Below are positions 8,766 through 16,922 of a DNA stretch of 64,000 bases, in pieces (within the stretch, counting starts at the first letter, position 1; each line of letters begins with the position of its first letter). The stretch is taken from NCBI GenBank assembly GCA_038148375.1, contig JAYQVH010000003.1, forward strand, positions 184,520 to 248,519. Direction: 5' to 3'. Origin of the DNA: CAWUEX02 sp038148375. GTDB lineage: Bacteria; Pseudomonadota; Alphaproteobacteria; Rhodospirillales; Rhodospirillaceae. The notes below the pieces were generated by a model that made no database searches, was not told the DNA's origin, and saw only the letters and a program-made list of their open reading frames with translations. A program made the translations under genes and the position numbers.

Positions 8766-9693
8766 ACCGCACCTTCGGATCGAGCCAGGCATAGGCCAAG
8801 TCAACAAGCAGGTTGATGAATATGACCAGCGAAGCCGCAAGAATGGTCACACCCATAACCAGCGTATAATCGCGGTTTAGAGCGCCTTGAACGAAGTACC
8901 GCCCAATTCCGGGCAAACCGAAAATGGTCTCAATGACCATCGATCCCGTCAGCAGGAACACGGTTGCCGGACCAAGATAAGTGACCACCGGTATCATCGC
9001 GCTCTTGAACGCATGCCTCAGGACAACGAGACGAAACGGCAGGCCCTTCGCCCGCGCGGTCCGCACGTAGTTGGTGTGCAAGGTCTCGATCAAGCTTGCC
9101 CGCGTGATGCGGGCGATATAGGCGATGAACGGCAGCGCCAGGCAGACCACGGGTAAAATGCGATTGGGGAGTGCCCCGTCATTCCATCCGGCAACTGGCA
9201 GCGCGAAAACGGTTTCCTTGAGCCAAATACCAAAGGTGAGAGCGAGTAGCGGGCCGACAACAAAATTGGGAATGACGATACCGGTCATCGCGACAGTCAT
9301 GGCTGCGTGGTCCGCACCGCTGTTTTGTTTCAAGGCGGCCATCGCGCCCAGCGGTATACCGACTGCGACGGACAGGATCAGGGCCGCCAGACCGTTCTGT
9401 ACGCTGACGGGGAACCCCTGACCGATCAGTTCAGTCACAGAAAAATCTTTGTATTTAAAGGACGGCCCGAAGTCTCCCTGGAGAAGATTTCCAAGGTAAT
9501 TAACGTATTGCCACCATAGGGGCTGATCCAAGCCGTATGCCGCCTTGAGATTCGCCATGATCTCGGGCGGCAACGGCGCTTCCTGATCGAAGGGACCGCC
9601 GGGTGCCAGCCGCATAAGAAAAAAAGCAACGGTAATGACCACCCAGAGGGTGGGAATGGCAACGATTAGACGGCGGGTGAAATAGGCCCACAT
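8758..9693 (-). CDS. ABC transporter permease (DppB/OppB-like)
   Basis: 311-residue inner-membrane permease starting MWAYFTRRLIVAIPTLWVVITVAFFLMRLAPG, the standard DppB/OppB first helix, with GGPFDQE directly after. The EAA loop reads RTARAKGLPFRLVVLRHAFKSA, and the C-terminus (IGRYFVQGALNRDYTLVMG) is also typical. It leads the permease-ATPase block and is followed without a gap by the DppC-like gene. A 113-bp gap with a hairpin separates it from the upstream solute-binding protein gene. Confidence 0.94.
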   Translation of the reverse strand: MWAYFTRRLIVAIPTLWVVITVAFFLMRLAPGGPFDQEAPLPPEIMANLKAAYGLDQPLWWQYVNYLGNLLQGDFGPSFKYKDFSVTELIGQGFPVSVQNGLAALILSVAVGIPLGAMAALKQNSGADHAAMTVAMTGIVIPNFVVGPLLALTFGIWLKETVFALPVAGWNDGALPNRILPVVCLALPFIAYIARITRASLIETLHTNYVRTARAKGLPFRLVVLRHAFKSAMIPVVTYLGPATVFLLTGSMVIETIFGLPGIGRYFVQGALNRDYTLVMGVTILAASLVIFINLLVDLAYAWLDPKVRYE

Positions 9694-9744
9694 AGGGTGA
9701 CGGGAATTCCGCTGGTGAATGCGCCAGAAAGATTATGGCGACCA

Positions 9745-9779
9745 TAACGGGGACGCCAACAGGACTCCAGCCCCCGTTA
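9745..9779 (-). terminator. Hairpin between solute-binding protein and permease genes
   Basis: An 8-bp inverted repeat (TAACGGGG ... CCCCGTTA, 19-nt loop) lies in the 113-bp gap between the binding-protein gene and the permease genes. It has no strong T-run downstream on the - strand, so it is more likely a partial attenuator or mRNA processing/stabilising element that lowers permease output relative to the binding protein than a full terminator. Function is inference. Confidence 0.35.
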
Positions 9780-9806
9780 CCCCGAATCGCCGTGAAGTAT
9801 CACGAT

Positions 9807-11402
9807 TCAGTTTTCCGGGCTCAGAGACGGCGCTGCAGGCGGCAAATCAGGGCGAACCAGAACGGGGGCGGACCGCATCGATTTTACGGACAGCGCACCA
9901 AGCGGGTGCATTCCAGATGGGTTGCTTCGCCATCCGGACACGTTGGCAGACACAAGCGAAAGCGGTCGATAATAAAATAAGGCGAACAGAGACTGGTCCT
10001 CTATCAGGACTTTTTCGGCTTCCCGATAATACTGCGCCTGAACGTTTGGCTTTTCGCTTCGCGCGGCTCTGGTCAGACGCTCGTCGAGGCCCTCAAAGGT
10101 GTACCTGCCAAAATTCCACGGCCCGCCGCGCGCGCTTAACGGCTCAAGAAAAGTCCTGGGGGTGTCGCGGGGTCCGGGCCACACCGCGAACGCGACGTCA
10201 AAATCGCCATCGGCGACGGACCGCCAATGTTCCGGAAACGGGGCAACAACGATTTCCGTTGAAACTCGCGCTCTCGCCCACTGGTCGGCTACCGCCTCGG
10301 CGATGCGGAGGTGAACGTCTCCTGACGGAACTCGCAGGCGTACTGTGAAACGATGACCTTGCATGTAGCCCGCGTCCGCCAGCAGTGCCTCTGCGACGGC
10401 TTCGCGCTCTTCCTCAGTTAAAGAGGCATATGGTGTCTTATATGACGTCTCGTAGGTTTTCCCGCGCGGCGGAACGAACTCTAAAGCGGGGCTTGCGTCG
10501 CGGACCGGGACCCGGTCCAAAAGAGCTGCGCGGCTGATCGCCATCGCCAACGCATGGCGGGCTTCGAGCGTATTCAGCGGCGGCCGTGCAGTGTTGACGA
10601 CATAAGAATACAGAGCTTGGCCTCCACTTTGACGAATATCGTCACCGCGGGCGCCGACGGCGGGTACCGTGATGATCGGCATGTCAGCGGTGACGAAGTG
10701 GTCGTCCGTATCGGTTTTCGCCCACGCGGCATCAGCTGAGTCAGCTACGCGGATCGCAAATCGCCCGTCGCCTGAGCGAGTGCGCAAAATGACGTTTTCG
10801 TCTTGATCGCGAACCGCGACATTCGATCCGGAAGTCACCGCCCCATCCGCAATACTGTCTGGGTTGTACGCGGGCGCAGGCATTGCCACGGGCAAAGTGA
10901 GGATCGCCGGGAAGGTGTAGTCCGGATCATTGAGGACAAAGACAACGGTTCGAGTGTCCGGAGCAGAAACGCCGAGTTCTTCACCGTCCGGCAAAGTACC
11001 GTTCATATACACATCTGCATTTGCGAGCCCGGACAGGTGCCGTGCGAATGGCGCTGGGCGTGCGGGATCCAGCGCCCTGTGTATGCCGGCGACGACATCA
11101 GCGGCGGTGAGCGGGCGGCCATCTGACCATGTTAACCCGGAAGCCAATTCGAAGACGTAACGCGTCCCAGACGAGTCGACGGACCACGTGTCCGCGAGAC
11201 CTGGAACGAGACGGCCTTCGCTGTCGTATTGGGTTAGGCCCCGGTGGAGGATTCCAGCACCGGCGTGTTCGGCGAACGTCAGTGCGTGGTGCGGATCCAG
11301 CACTGAAACGCCGGAATCGACATAAACAGAAATCGTCTGCCCGCCCACAGATGAAGGGGCGCACGCCGTGCACATGAGCACCGCTGCATGTATCGCGCGC
11401 AA
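9807..11402 (-). CDS. ABC transporter solute-binding protein, family 5 (second copy)
   Basis: 531-residue periplasmic binding protein of the OppA/DppA class. A short hydrophobic signal region (AVLMCTACAPSSVGG) precedes ISVYVDSGVSVLDPHHALTFAE and the OppA-like segment ASGLTWSDGRPLTAADVVAGIHRALDP. The start is TTG, 2 bp after the FAH gene stop, so coupling is likely. It sits directly upstream of the DppBCDF-like genes and is their most natural partner. It is clearly different from the first binding protein (2982-4562). The signal region does not fit a strict lipobox. Ligand unknown. Confidence 0.88.
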   Translation of the reverse strand: MRAIHAAVLMCTACAPSSVGGQTISVYVDSGVSVLDPHHALTFAEHAGAGILHRGLTQYDSEGRLVPGLADTWSVDSSGTRYVFELASGLTWSDGRPLTAADVVAGIHRALDPARPAPFARHLSGLANADVYMNGTLPDGEELGVSAPDTRTVVFVLNDPDYTFPAILTLPVAMPAPAYNPDSIADGAVTSGSNVAVRDQDENVILRTRSGDGRFAIRVADSADAAWAKTDTDDHFVTADMPIITVPAVGARGDDIRQSGGQALYSYVVNTARPPLNTLEARHALAMAISRAALLDRVPVRDASPALEFVPPRGKTYETSYKTPYASLTEEEREAVAEALLADAGYMQGHRFTVRLRVPSGDVHLRIAEAVADQWARARVSTEIVVAPFPEHWRSVADGDFDVAFAVWPGPRDTPRTFLEPLSARGGPWNFGRYTFEGLDERLTRAARSEKPNVQAQYYREAEKVLIEDQSLFALFYYRPLSLVSANVSGWRSNPSGMHPLGALSVKSMRSAPVLVRPDLPPAAPSLSPEN

Positions 11403-11404
11403 GA

Positions 11405-12238
11405 TCAGACCTCGGCCTTTACGGTGTTTGTAAGCACGCCAATGCCTTCGATTTCGACGTCGATCTTGTCGCCAGGCTTAAGCCACAGTGGCGGGGTGCG
11501 TCCGGCGCCGACACCCGCCGGCGTACCCGTAGCAATGACGTCGCCCGGTTCAAGGTGCGTGAACTCGGAGATGTAGGCGATCAGACGCTCGACCGAGTGA
11601 ATCATGTCCCCCGTCGACGCGTCCTGAACGGTTTGCCCGTTGATCTGCGTCCGGATGCGTAAGTTTTGCGGGTCGGGAATTTCCCGCGCCGGCACGAGCC
11701 ATGGCCCACAGGCCCCGGAGGAATCGAAATTCTTACCCGCTGTGAACGAGTGTTTTTGATAATCCCGGACGGACCCGTCCATGAAGCAAGAATATCCGGC
11801 GACGTAGGACAAGGCTTTGTCTTGCGGGATATGCCGTCCGCCACGACCGATGATCACCGCGAGTTCACCCTCGTAATCATACTGGTCAGAGACCTTAGGT
11901 TTAACGACCGACTGATTGTGACCTACCAAAGATTGCGGCGTGCGCATAAACAAGTTCGGGTTCTCCGGCGCCTCGCCACCCATTTCCTTCGCGTGATCCT
12001 GGTAATTCTTGCCGACGCAGATCACCCGCCCCGCATCGGGAATAACTTGGTGCAAGACAACGTGATCAAGCGCAACCGTTGCATCTCGCTGCTCTGCGAC
12101 GGTAATCAAATTGACGAGCGGCCCCGTCGCAAGCACAGACTTTAGACTCGGTCCGGCGTCGGATAGATCAATGATACTGTCTTCGATCACGGCGCCAATC
12201 TTGACGCCCTCTCGATATTCGTAAGAGACAAATTTCAT
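11405..12238 (-). CDS. Fumarylacetoacetate hydrolase (FAH) family protein
   Basis: 277-residue FAH-superfamily enzyme. Typical features are CVGKNYQDHAKEMG, the metal-binding glutamates in YDYEGELAVIIG, the aspartate in CFMDGSVRDYQ, and a C-terminal LEPGDVIATGTPAGVG. Family members are Mg2+/Mn2+-dependent hydrolases or decarboxylases acting on beta-diketones and oxo-acids, for example in aromatic meta-cleavage or oxaloacetate decarboxylation. The N-terminal domain is complete. It sits between the TRAP permease gene (31 bp upstream) and the second binding-protein gene. A role in breaking down an imported oxo-acid is inferred from context. Confidence 0.92.
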   Translation of the reverse strand: MKFVSYEYREGVKIGAVIEDSIIDLSDAGPSLKSVLATGPLVNLITVAEQRDATVALDHVVLHQVIPDAGRVICVGKNYQDHAKEMGGEAPENPNLFMRTPQSLVGHNQSVVKPKVSDQYDYEGELAVIIGRGGRHIPQDKALSYVAGYSCFMDGSVRDYQKHSFTAGKNFDSSGACGPWLVPAREIPDPQNLRIRTQINGQTVQDASTGDMIHSVERLIAYISEFTHLEPGDVIATGTPAGVGAGRTPPLWLKPGDKIDVEIEGIGVLTNTVKAEV

Positions 12239-12269
12239 CGCAGGCTTGGTCGCCTAACTGCTCGGCGGC

Positions 12270-13592
12270 TTAGTAGCCGCCCATGTTCATCGTACGTGGC
12301 AGCCACAATACGATGTCGGGCCACGCAATCAAGATGCCGACTGTGAAGAGATCCATAATGACAAACGGCCCGACGCCGCGGAACACGGTTTCGAGCTTTA
12401 TGTCTGGGCGCACCCCGTTGACGATAAAACAATTTAGCCCAATGGGCGGCGTTACCAGTCCGATTTCGATCATCTTGACCACGAGGATTCCGAACCAAAT
12501 GGGATCGTATCCGAGAGAAATGATAACCGGATAGACGACCGGCATGGTCAAGAGCAACATGCCAAGTCCATCCAGAAACATGCCGAGAATCATGTAGGTT
12601 GCGAGGATGGCGAGCAAGATAACGAGCCTCGGCACCTCTAGGCCGCCGATCCAATCCGCGAGCGCGCCGGGCAGCCCGGTAAACCCGAGAAACCGAACGA
12701 AAACGAGCACGCACCATACGATAGCCAAGACCATCGCTGTCAGCCGTGCCGTATCGACGAACGCCTCGACGATTTTATGACGTGGTGTCTTGCGATTAAG
12801 AATCGCCATCGCGAACACCAGCGCCGCACCGACCCCTCCAACCTCGGTCGGTGTCATCCATCCCGTATAAAGGCCGACCAGCACTGTGCCGATGACGGCA
12901 ATGATTCCCCAAGACCGGCCTGTCGCCTTGATCTTGTCTGCGAACGCAATGGGCTCCACCGTGCTGGGCCCGATCTCAGGTTTAAGCGATACACGTGCAA
13001 CAATGAGACCGGCATATAGGATCGCCGACAACACGCCCGGGATGAATCCCGCGAGCAGCAAGGCCCCGACAGACTCCTCAACGATAATGCCGTAGAGCAC
13101 CAGTATGGCGCTCGGCGGAATCAGCGACGCAAGGGTTCCGCCCGCCGCGACGACACCCGCGGCCAGTCTGGGGTCGTAACCGGCTTTCAGCATCTCCGGA
13201 ACGGAAATTCGTGTGAAAACGGCGGCGGTTGCCGTGCTTGCGCCGGACACGGCCGCGAACCCCGCCGTTGCGAAAACCGTCGCGACGGCCAGTCCGCCGG
13301 GCAACCGGCCGGTCCACGCCCGCGCCGCCGCGAATGCGCGCTGTGTCATCCCAGCGTGAAAAGCGAGCAGACCAATGAGAATAAACATCGGCAGAACGGA
13401 CAGAGAATATCGGGCCGTCTCGGCATAGGTCAGCAGCCCGGCAAGTCCAAGGGCGGGGTCCCAGCCGCGCAGGGCGACCAATCCTCCCAAACCGACGATC
13501 CCAGCGGCCCAAGCGACCCGCATACCGAGTGCAACCAATAGTGCGAGAGCCAGAGTGCCAAGAACTCCAGCGAGAAAGGGATCGACGGTCAT
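12270..13592 (-). CDS. TRAP transporter large permease (DctM-like)
   Basis: 440-residue polytopic membrane protein of the DctM family, with about a dozen hydrophobic segments. Characteristic stretches are SGASTATAAVFTRISVPEMLKAGYDPRLAAGVVAAGGTLASLIPPS (shown by its SGAS and AGGTLxxLIPPS elements) and the mirrored second half (LGMFLDGLGMLLLTMPVVYP; TPPIGLNCFIVNG). Together with DctQ- and DctP-like proteins it forms a Na+-driven tripartite transporter for organic acids. Its ATG overlaps the stop of the DctQ-like gene (ATGA). Confidence 0.95.
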   Translation of the reverse strand: MTVDPFLAGVLGTLALALLVALGMRVAWAAGIVGLGGLVALRGWDPALGLAGLLTYAETARYSLSVLPMFILIGLLAFHAGMTQRAFAAARAWTGRLPGGLAVATVFATAGFAAVSGASTATAAVFTRISVPEMLKAGYDPRLAAGVVAAGGTLASLIPPSAILVLYGIIVEESVGALLLAGFIPGVLSAILYAGLIVARVSLKPEIGPSTVEPIAFADKIKATGRSWGIIAVIGTVLVGLYTGWMTPTEVGGVGAALVFAMAILNRKTPRHKIVEAFVDTARLTAMVLAIVWCVLVFVRFLGFTGLPGALADWIGGLEVPRLVILLAILATYMILGMFLDGLGMLLLTMPVVYPVIISLGYDPIWFGILVVKMIEIGLVTPPIGLNCFIVNGVRPDIKLETVFRGVGPFVIMDLFTVGILIAWPDIVLWLPRTMNMGGY

Positions 13593-14212
13593 GTTTTGTC
13601 CGCCAGATCTAACGTACCGGGGTCGCCGCCAAAGGCCTCATCGATTTCCTCGCGCGCGTGATCCGCAACCGAAGCCACCCGAGCGGCGGTGATCGGCTCA
13701 GCGTCCGGCAAAACTGTCAGGCGCAAACTATCCACAGCTTCCAGGGCCAAACGGACACTTAGGACAGCGAGGGCAATGGATACACAAACTTTGGCCGGCC
13801 AGATCGGCAAAAGGAGATCCATAGTCGAGTCCTGGACAACGTAAGCGCGCTCGACCGCGCCGATGCTGGCAAGACCGACGCTCACAATGAAAAACAGGGC
13901 GAGCAGAGACATAGCCGCTTCAACGATCCATAGCAGACGTCCGTGGAGACGCCGGACGATCATCTCCATGCGCACGTGACCACCGACACGCTGACATTGT
14001 GACACGCCGAAGAAGGCGATTGCCGCCATACCAAGCTCAAACATATCAATCATGCCGGGCAGTGGCGCATTGAAGATCTTGCGGCTGATCACCTCCACGA
14101 CCGTCAGAGCCATTGCAGCGGCAATCAGAACAGCCGCAATCGCAGCGCAGGCGTTCTCGACTCCCGTCCAAACTCGGTCAGTCGCGCTTAAGGCTTGGGA
14201 GATCACAGTCAT
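13589..14212 (-). CDS. TRAP transporter small permease (DctQ-like)
   Basis: 207-residue membrane protein with four predicted helices, matching the DctQ family: AVLIAAAMALTVVEVISRKIF, LPGMIDMFELGMAAIAFFGVSQCQRVGGHVRMEM, and two further segments. The GHVRMEMIVRRL stretch after helix 2 is typical. A hydrophilic C-terminal tail of about 45 residues is longer than usual. Overlaps by 4 bp with both its upstream neighbour (RidA) and downstream neighbour (DctM), so these genes are translationally coupled. Confidence 0.92.
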   Translation of the reverse strand: MTVISQALSATDRVWTGVENACAAIAAVLIAAAMALTVVEVISRKIFNAPLPGMIDMFELGMAAIAFFGVSQCQRVGGHVRMEMIVRRLHGRLLWIVEAAMSLLALFFIVSVGLASIGAVERAYVVQDSTMDLLLPIWPAKVCVSIALAVLSVRLALEAVDSLRLTVLPDAEPITAARVASVADHAREEIDEAFGGDPGTLDLADKT

Positions 14213-14604
14213 ATGTCCATAGGTCTATAGCAGACTGCTTCCAACTCAAGACGCGCGCCCGGAAGCAGGAGATCGGACCGGAGGGCAGACCGGGCCGGAG
14301 GCTGGTCTGTAAAGTAGGATCCGTACATAGCGTTAAATGCTTTGAAGTCGGCCGCATCCGTCAGCCATACGGTACACTTCACAACGTCATCCAGCGTACA
14401 ACCGGCAGCAACTAACACTGCGGCCAACCGGTCCATGACCACGCCCGTTTGCATCGTAATGTCACCGTCGGCCATTTGACCGTCCGCGGTCTTGGGCATC
14501 AAACCGGATACAAAAAGGAAATCACCGGCGCGCACCACCGGGCTGATTGGATTGGGCGTTCCATCCGGCAGGGTGCCGGCCGGTCCGATGGCCTGACGGG
14601 GCAT
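14209..14604 (-). CDS. RidA (YjgF/YER057c/UK114) family protein
   Basis: 131-residue RidA-family protein. Family features include PISPVVRAGDFLFVSGLMP, VVMDRLAAVLVAAGCTLDDVVKCTVWLTD, FNAMYGSYF and PPARSALRSDLLLPGARLELEAVCY, containing the conserved Arg used to bind carboxylates. RidA proteins hydrolyse reactive enamine/imine intermediates to ketones plus ammonia. Placed inside the TRAP transporter genes, it suggests that the imported substrate or an intermediate contains nitrogen; this is inference. Confidence 0.92.
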   Translation of the reverse strand: MPRQAIGPAGTLPDGTPNPISPVVRAGDFLFVSGLMPKTADGQMADGDITMQTGVVMDRLAAVLVAAGCTLDDVVKCTVWLTDAADFKAFNAMYGSYFTDQPPARSALRSDLLLPGARLELEAVCYRPMDI

Positions 14605-14608
14605 TCAG

Positions 14609-15622
14609 TCAGTCCTGCGCGGCGTTGGCAATGGCGGCTTCCGAGAGAATGAAATCCAAGTACTCCCGCGCAGCAAAGCGGCGGCTGTTTGATTCCACCC
14701 ATTCGTCCCAGAGGGGCTTCGCGGTTTTTTCTTTGAACTCAGACAGCATCTCGGGATCATAAACAACGCGCTCCAGGCCGGCGGCATCGAATTCGGGAAT
14801 CCATGCGGTGTCCGCATCGGCCAGCGCCGCAAACTGCAATGCGTAAGCCTCTTCATTTATGGTCTCGATCAACGCGCGTTGCGCGTCCGTTAAATCGGAC
14901 CAGGCGTCCCGGCTGACGATGATCACGCAACTTGGGATGGCGAGATTCATGTTGAATGTGTACCAATCCGCAACTTCGTGAATGCGGTAACTGCCGAATG
15001 TGTATGAAAAGGGCAGCGCCGCCGCGTCAAACAGGCGCCGTTCGATACTGGTGTAGATCTCCGGTGCCGGCACCGACGTGGGCCGGCCACCGAGCGCGCG
15101 CACCCCTTCTCCGATTGCGCCGGGCGCTCTGACCCGCATACCGTCCCACTGCTTTAAATCAACGGGAGCCGCCCCCCGCCCCATGAACTCATAGCGCGGT
15201 GCAATCACATGCTGAAGCACGCGCGCGTTGAAACGGCCGAGCTCGCTCTCAATAACCGGGTGACGATGCGCCTTCAGCGCGACGTCATGAGAGGACCGGA
15301 TGTTGTCGAACGGCAGGAACGGGAGTTCCATCGCCAGCAACGCGGGAGTCTTTCCCGGATGATAAGACGGACAAATATGCGCGGCTTCAAATGCCCCAAT
15401 CGCGATGCCGTCAATATTGTCGCGCGCTGGCGAGATCGCTTCACCGAAATGCATGACCAGCTTGAGCTGATCGTCAGAGCGTTTCGAAATCTCCTGAGCG
15501 AGGTACTCAATCGCCACCGTTACTGCGCGGCTGCTGCCCCACATGGACACATTCCATACGGTTTGAGCCGCGGCAGATCCAGCCAGGAGCACACCGAACA
15601 GGACTGCGGCGAGAAAGCGCAT
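14609..15622 (-). CDS. TRAP transporter solute-binding protein (DctP-like)
   Basis: 337-residue periplasmic binding protein with a clear signal peptide (FLAAVLFGVLLAGSAAAQ, cleavage after AAA). The mature part has DctP-family features: ELPFLPFDN, the Arg-containing DLKQWDGMRVRAPG that usually clamps the ligand carboxylate, and the ALPFSYTFGSYRIHEVADWYT stretch. The start at 15622 is chosen because the upstream 17 codons add a charged segment before the signal peptide. It follows DUF1330 by 4 bp and precedes RidA by 4 bp. Probably binds an organic acid. Confidence 0.9.
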   Translation of the reverse strand: MRFLAAVLFGVLLAGSAAAQTVWNVSMWGSSRAVTVAIEYLAQEISKRSDDQLKLVMHFGEAISPARDNIDGIAIGAFEAAHICPSYHPGKTPALLAMELPFLPFDNIRSSHDVALKAHRHPVIESELGRFNARVLQHVIAPRYEFMGRGAAPVDLKQWDGMRVRAPGAIGEGVRALGGRPTSVPAPEIYTSIERRLFDAAALPFSYTFGSYRIHEVADWYTFNMNLAIPSCVIIVSRDAWSDLTDAQRALIETINEEAYALQFAALADADTAWIPEFDAAGLERVVYDPEMLSEFKEKTAKPLWDEWVESNSRRFAAREYLDFILSEAAIANAAQD

Positions 15623-15626
15623 TATT

Positions 15627-15923
15627 TTAGGGACTTTCAAAGATCGCGATGTCGTAAACACCCGACCCTTCACGCAACGGTTTGATCTCGTTCTGATATT
15701 CGTCTGAATGATAAAAGGCCTTCGCCTTGTCCAAACTTTCGAATTTAGAGACGATAACGCTGCGCCCTTGAAGATAATCTCCTTCGGTCACTTCTTTCGC
15801 CGGACCTCGGACGACATACTCGGCGCCGTGTTTGGCAGATAATTCTGCCGATTTGGCAACATACTGCTTCAGACCATCTGTCATCTCATCGATGCGTGCT
15901 ACTGCGACAATGTAACCAGCCAT
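15627..15923 (-). CDS. DUF1330 domain-containing protein
   Basis: 98-residue protein of the DUF1330 family, a small ferredoxin-like alpha/beta fold related to dimeric alpha-beta barrels. It starts MAGYIVAVARIDEMTDGLKQY and ends with FYHSDEYQNEIKPLREGSGVYDIAIF. It is first in a tightly packed run (4-bp gap to the DctP gene). Biochemical function of the family is unknown; its position suggests it helps with the catabolic reaction. It is separated by 117 bp from the isomerase-like gene upstream, leaving room for a second promoter. Confidence 0.88.
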   Translation of the reverse strand: MAGYIVAVARIDEMTDGLKQYVAKSAELSAKHGAEYVVRGPAKEVTEGDYLQGRSVIVSKFESLDKAKAFYHSDEYQNEIKPLREGSGVYDIAIFESP

Positions 15924-16040
15924 TTTCGAGCATTTCCTTTTTTCAGATGCAAATTGGGTGCGGCACGAAAGGCGGTATCCTACACGCCAAGCGCGCGCCG
16001 CAAAGGTTTCATTTTGGGGTGGGTGGGCCTGACCAGCCGC

Positions 16041-16814
16041 TCAGTAGTTGGCGGCCAGCTGACCAAACCCTTGAAGCCGGTCCTCAATGCCGAGCGCACG
16101 CAATCCGGCCCAATAGGTCACGACATTGACCGTGAGCACCGGCTTTCCGAGGCGCGCCTCCATGCTCTCAACGAGAAACGACATGGATGAATTGGTGCCG
16201 ACCTTGACGATGCATTCAACCCCACCAACATTGATTTCATCCACCGCCTGATTCAGCAAATCTGGGGTCGCGGTTGCAATATGCAGCGGCGTTGGATGCT
16301 GCAGCCCTTTGATCGCCAGGACCTCAAAACCGGCCTCGGTGAAGAAAGCCGCGCAAGCCTCGTCAGCCGGCGGCATCCATGGGGTGAGAATGCCGAGCTT
16401 TTTCGGGTTGCCAAGCTTGTCGAGCGCTTTCAAGAGCGCGTGCGCCGGAAGCATTACGGGAATGCCGCCGCTCAAGGCTTCCATGTGGGCTTTCATGGCA
16501 TCGGCGCCGGGGAGCCCTTTTGCAAGGCTGTCAACGGAATGACCGTGAACGATGATGTCCGGCTCGCAGGCAATCAGGACGTCAATGGACTGATCCATAT
16601 CGACCGACGCGCCCAAATATTTTTTATACGCGACCATATCGTCCGCTGGGCGCTTAACCCGGCTCATGCGAGACACATGATTGGTTACGCCGGGGGGCTG
16701 CATCGCGGCCATTTCCGGTTCGACAATTGTGTTCGATGCCGGGACAAGAATTCCGATCTTGGCGCGATAACCGAGGACATCTTGCAAGTCGTGGGCAGGA
16801 CTGGAGTCTGGCAT
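16041..16814 (-). CDS. Maleate isomerase / arylmalonate decarboxylase-like protein (Asp/Glu racemase superfamily)
   Basis: 257-residue protein starting with GYRAKIGILVPASNTIVEPEM, the dicarboxylate-binding P-loop-like motif of maleate cis-trans isomerases and arylmalonate decarboxylases. In those enzymes one or two Cys act as acid/base. Here the first position reads IIVHGHSVDS and the second IVKVGTNSSM, so neither cysteine appears at its expected place. This points to a divergent subfamily with another reaction. The gene is preceded by an excellent ribosome site (AAGGAGG) and is probably the first gene of the catabolic operon. An AT-rich TATATAA at about 16873-16879 could be its -10 region. 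Confidence 0.8.
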   Translation of the reverse strand: MPDSSPAHDLQDVLGYRAKIGILVPASNTIVEPEMAAMQPPGVTNHVSRMSRVKRPADDMVAYKKYLGASVDMDQSIDVLIACEPDIIVHGHSVDSLAKGLPGADAMKAHMEALSGGIPVMLPAHALLKALDKLGNPKKLGILTPWMPPADEACAAFFTEAGFEVLAIKGLQHPTPLHIATATPDLLNQAVDEINVGGVECIVKVGTNSSMSFLVESMEARLGKPVLTVNVVTYWAGLRALGIEDRLQGFGQLAANY

Positions 16815-16922
16815 CCGTTTTACCTCCTTGTGGTCCAGGCGCCGCAGGGAACGGCGACAGGCTGTCAGTCCTTATATAAACTCCATCTCAGTGGGGTCGA
16901 GCCAGCGCGAACACATATCCGT

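Noticed and set aside
9694..9806. Small gene in the gap between permease and binding protein genes
   Set aside because: No frame with a ribosome site fits in the 113 bp; only the hairpin is visible.
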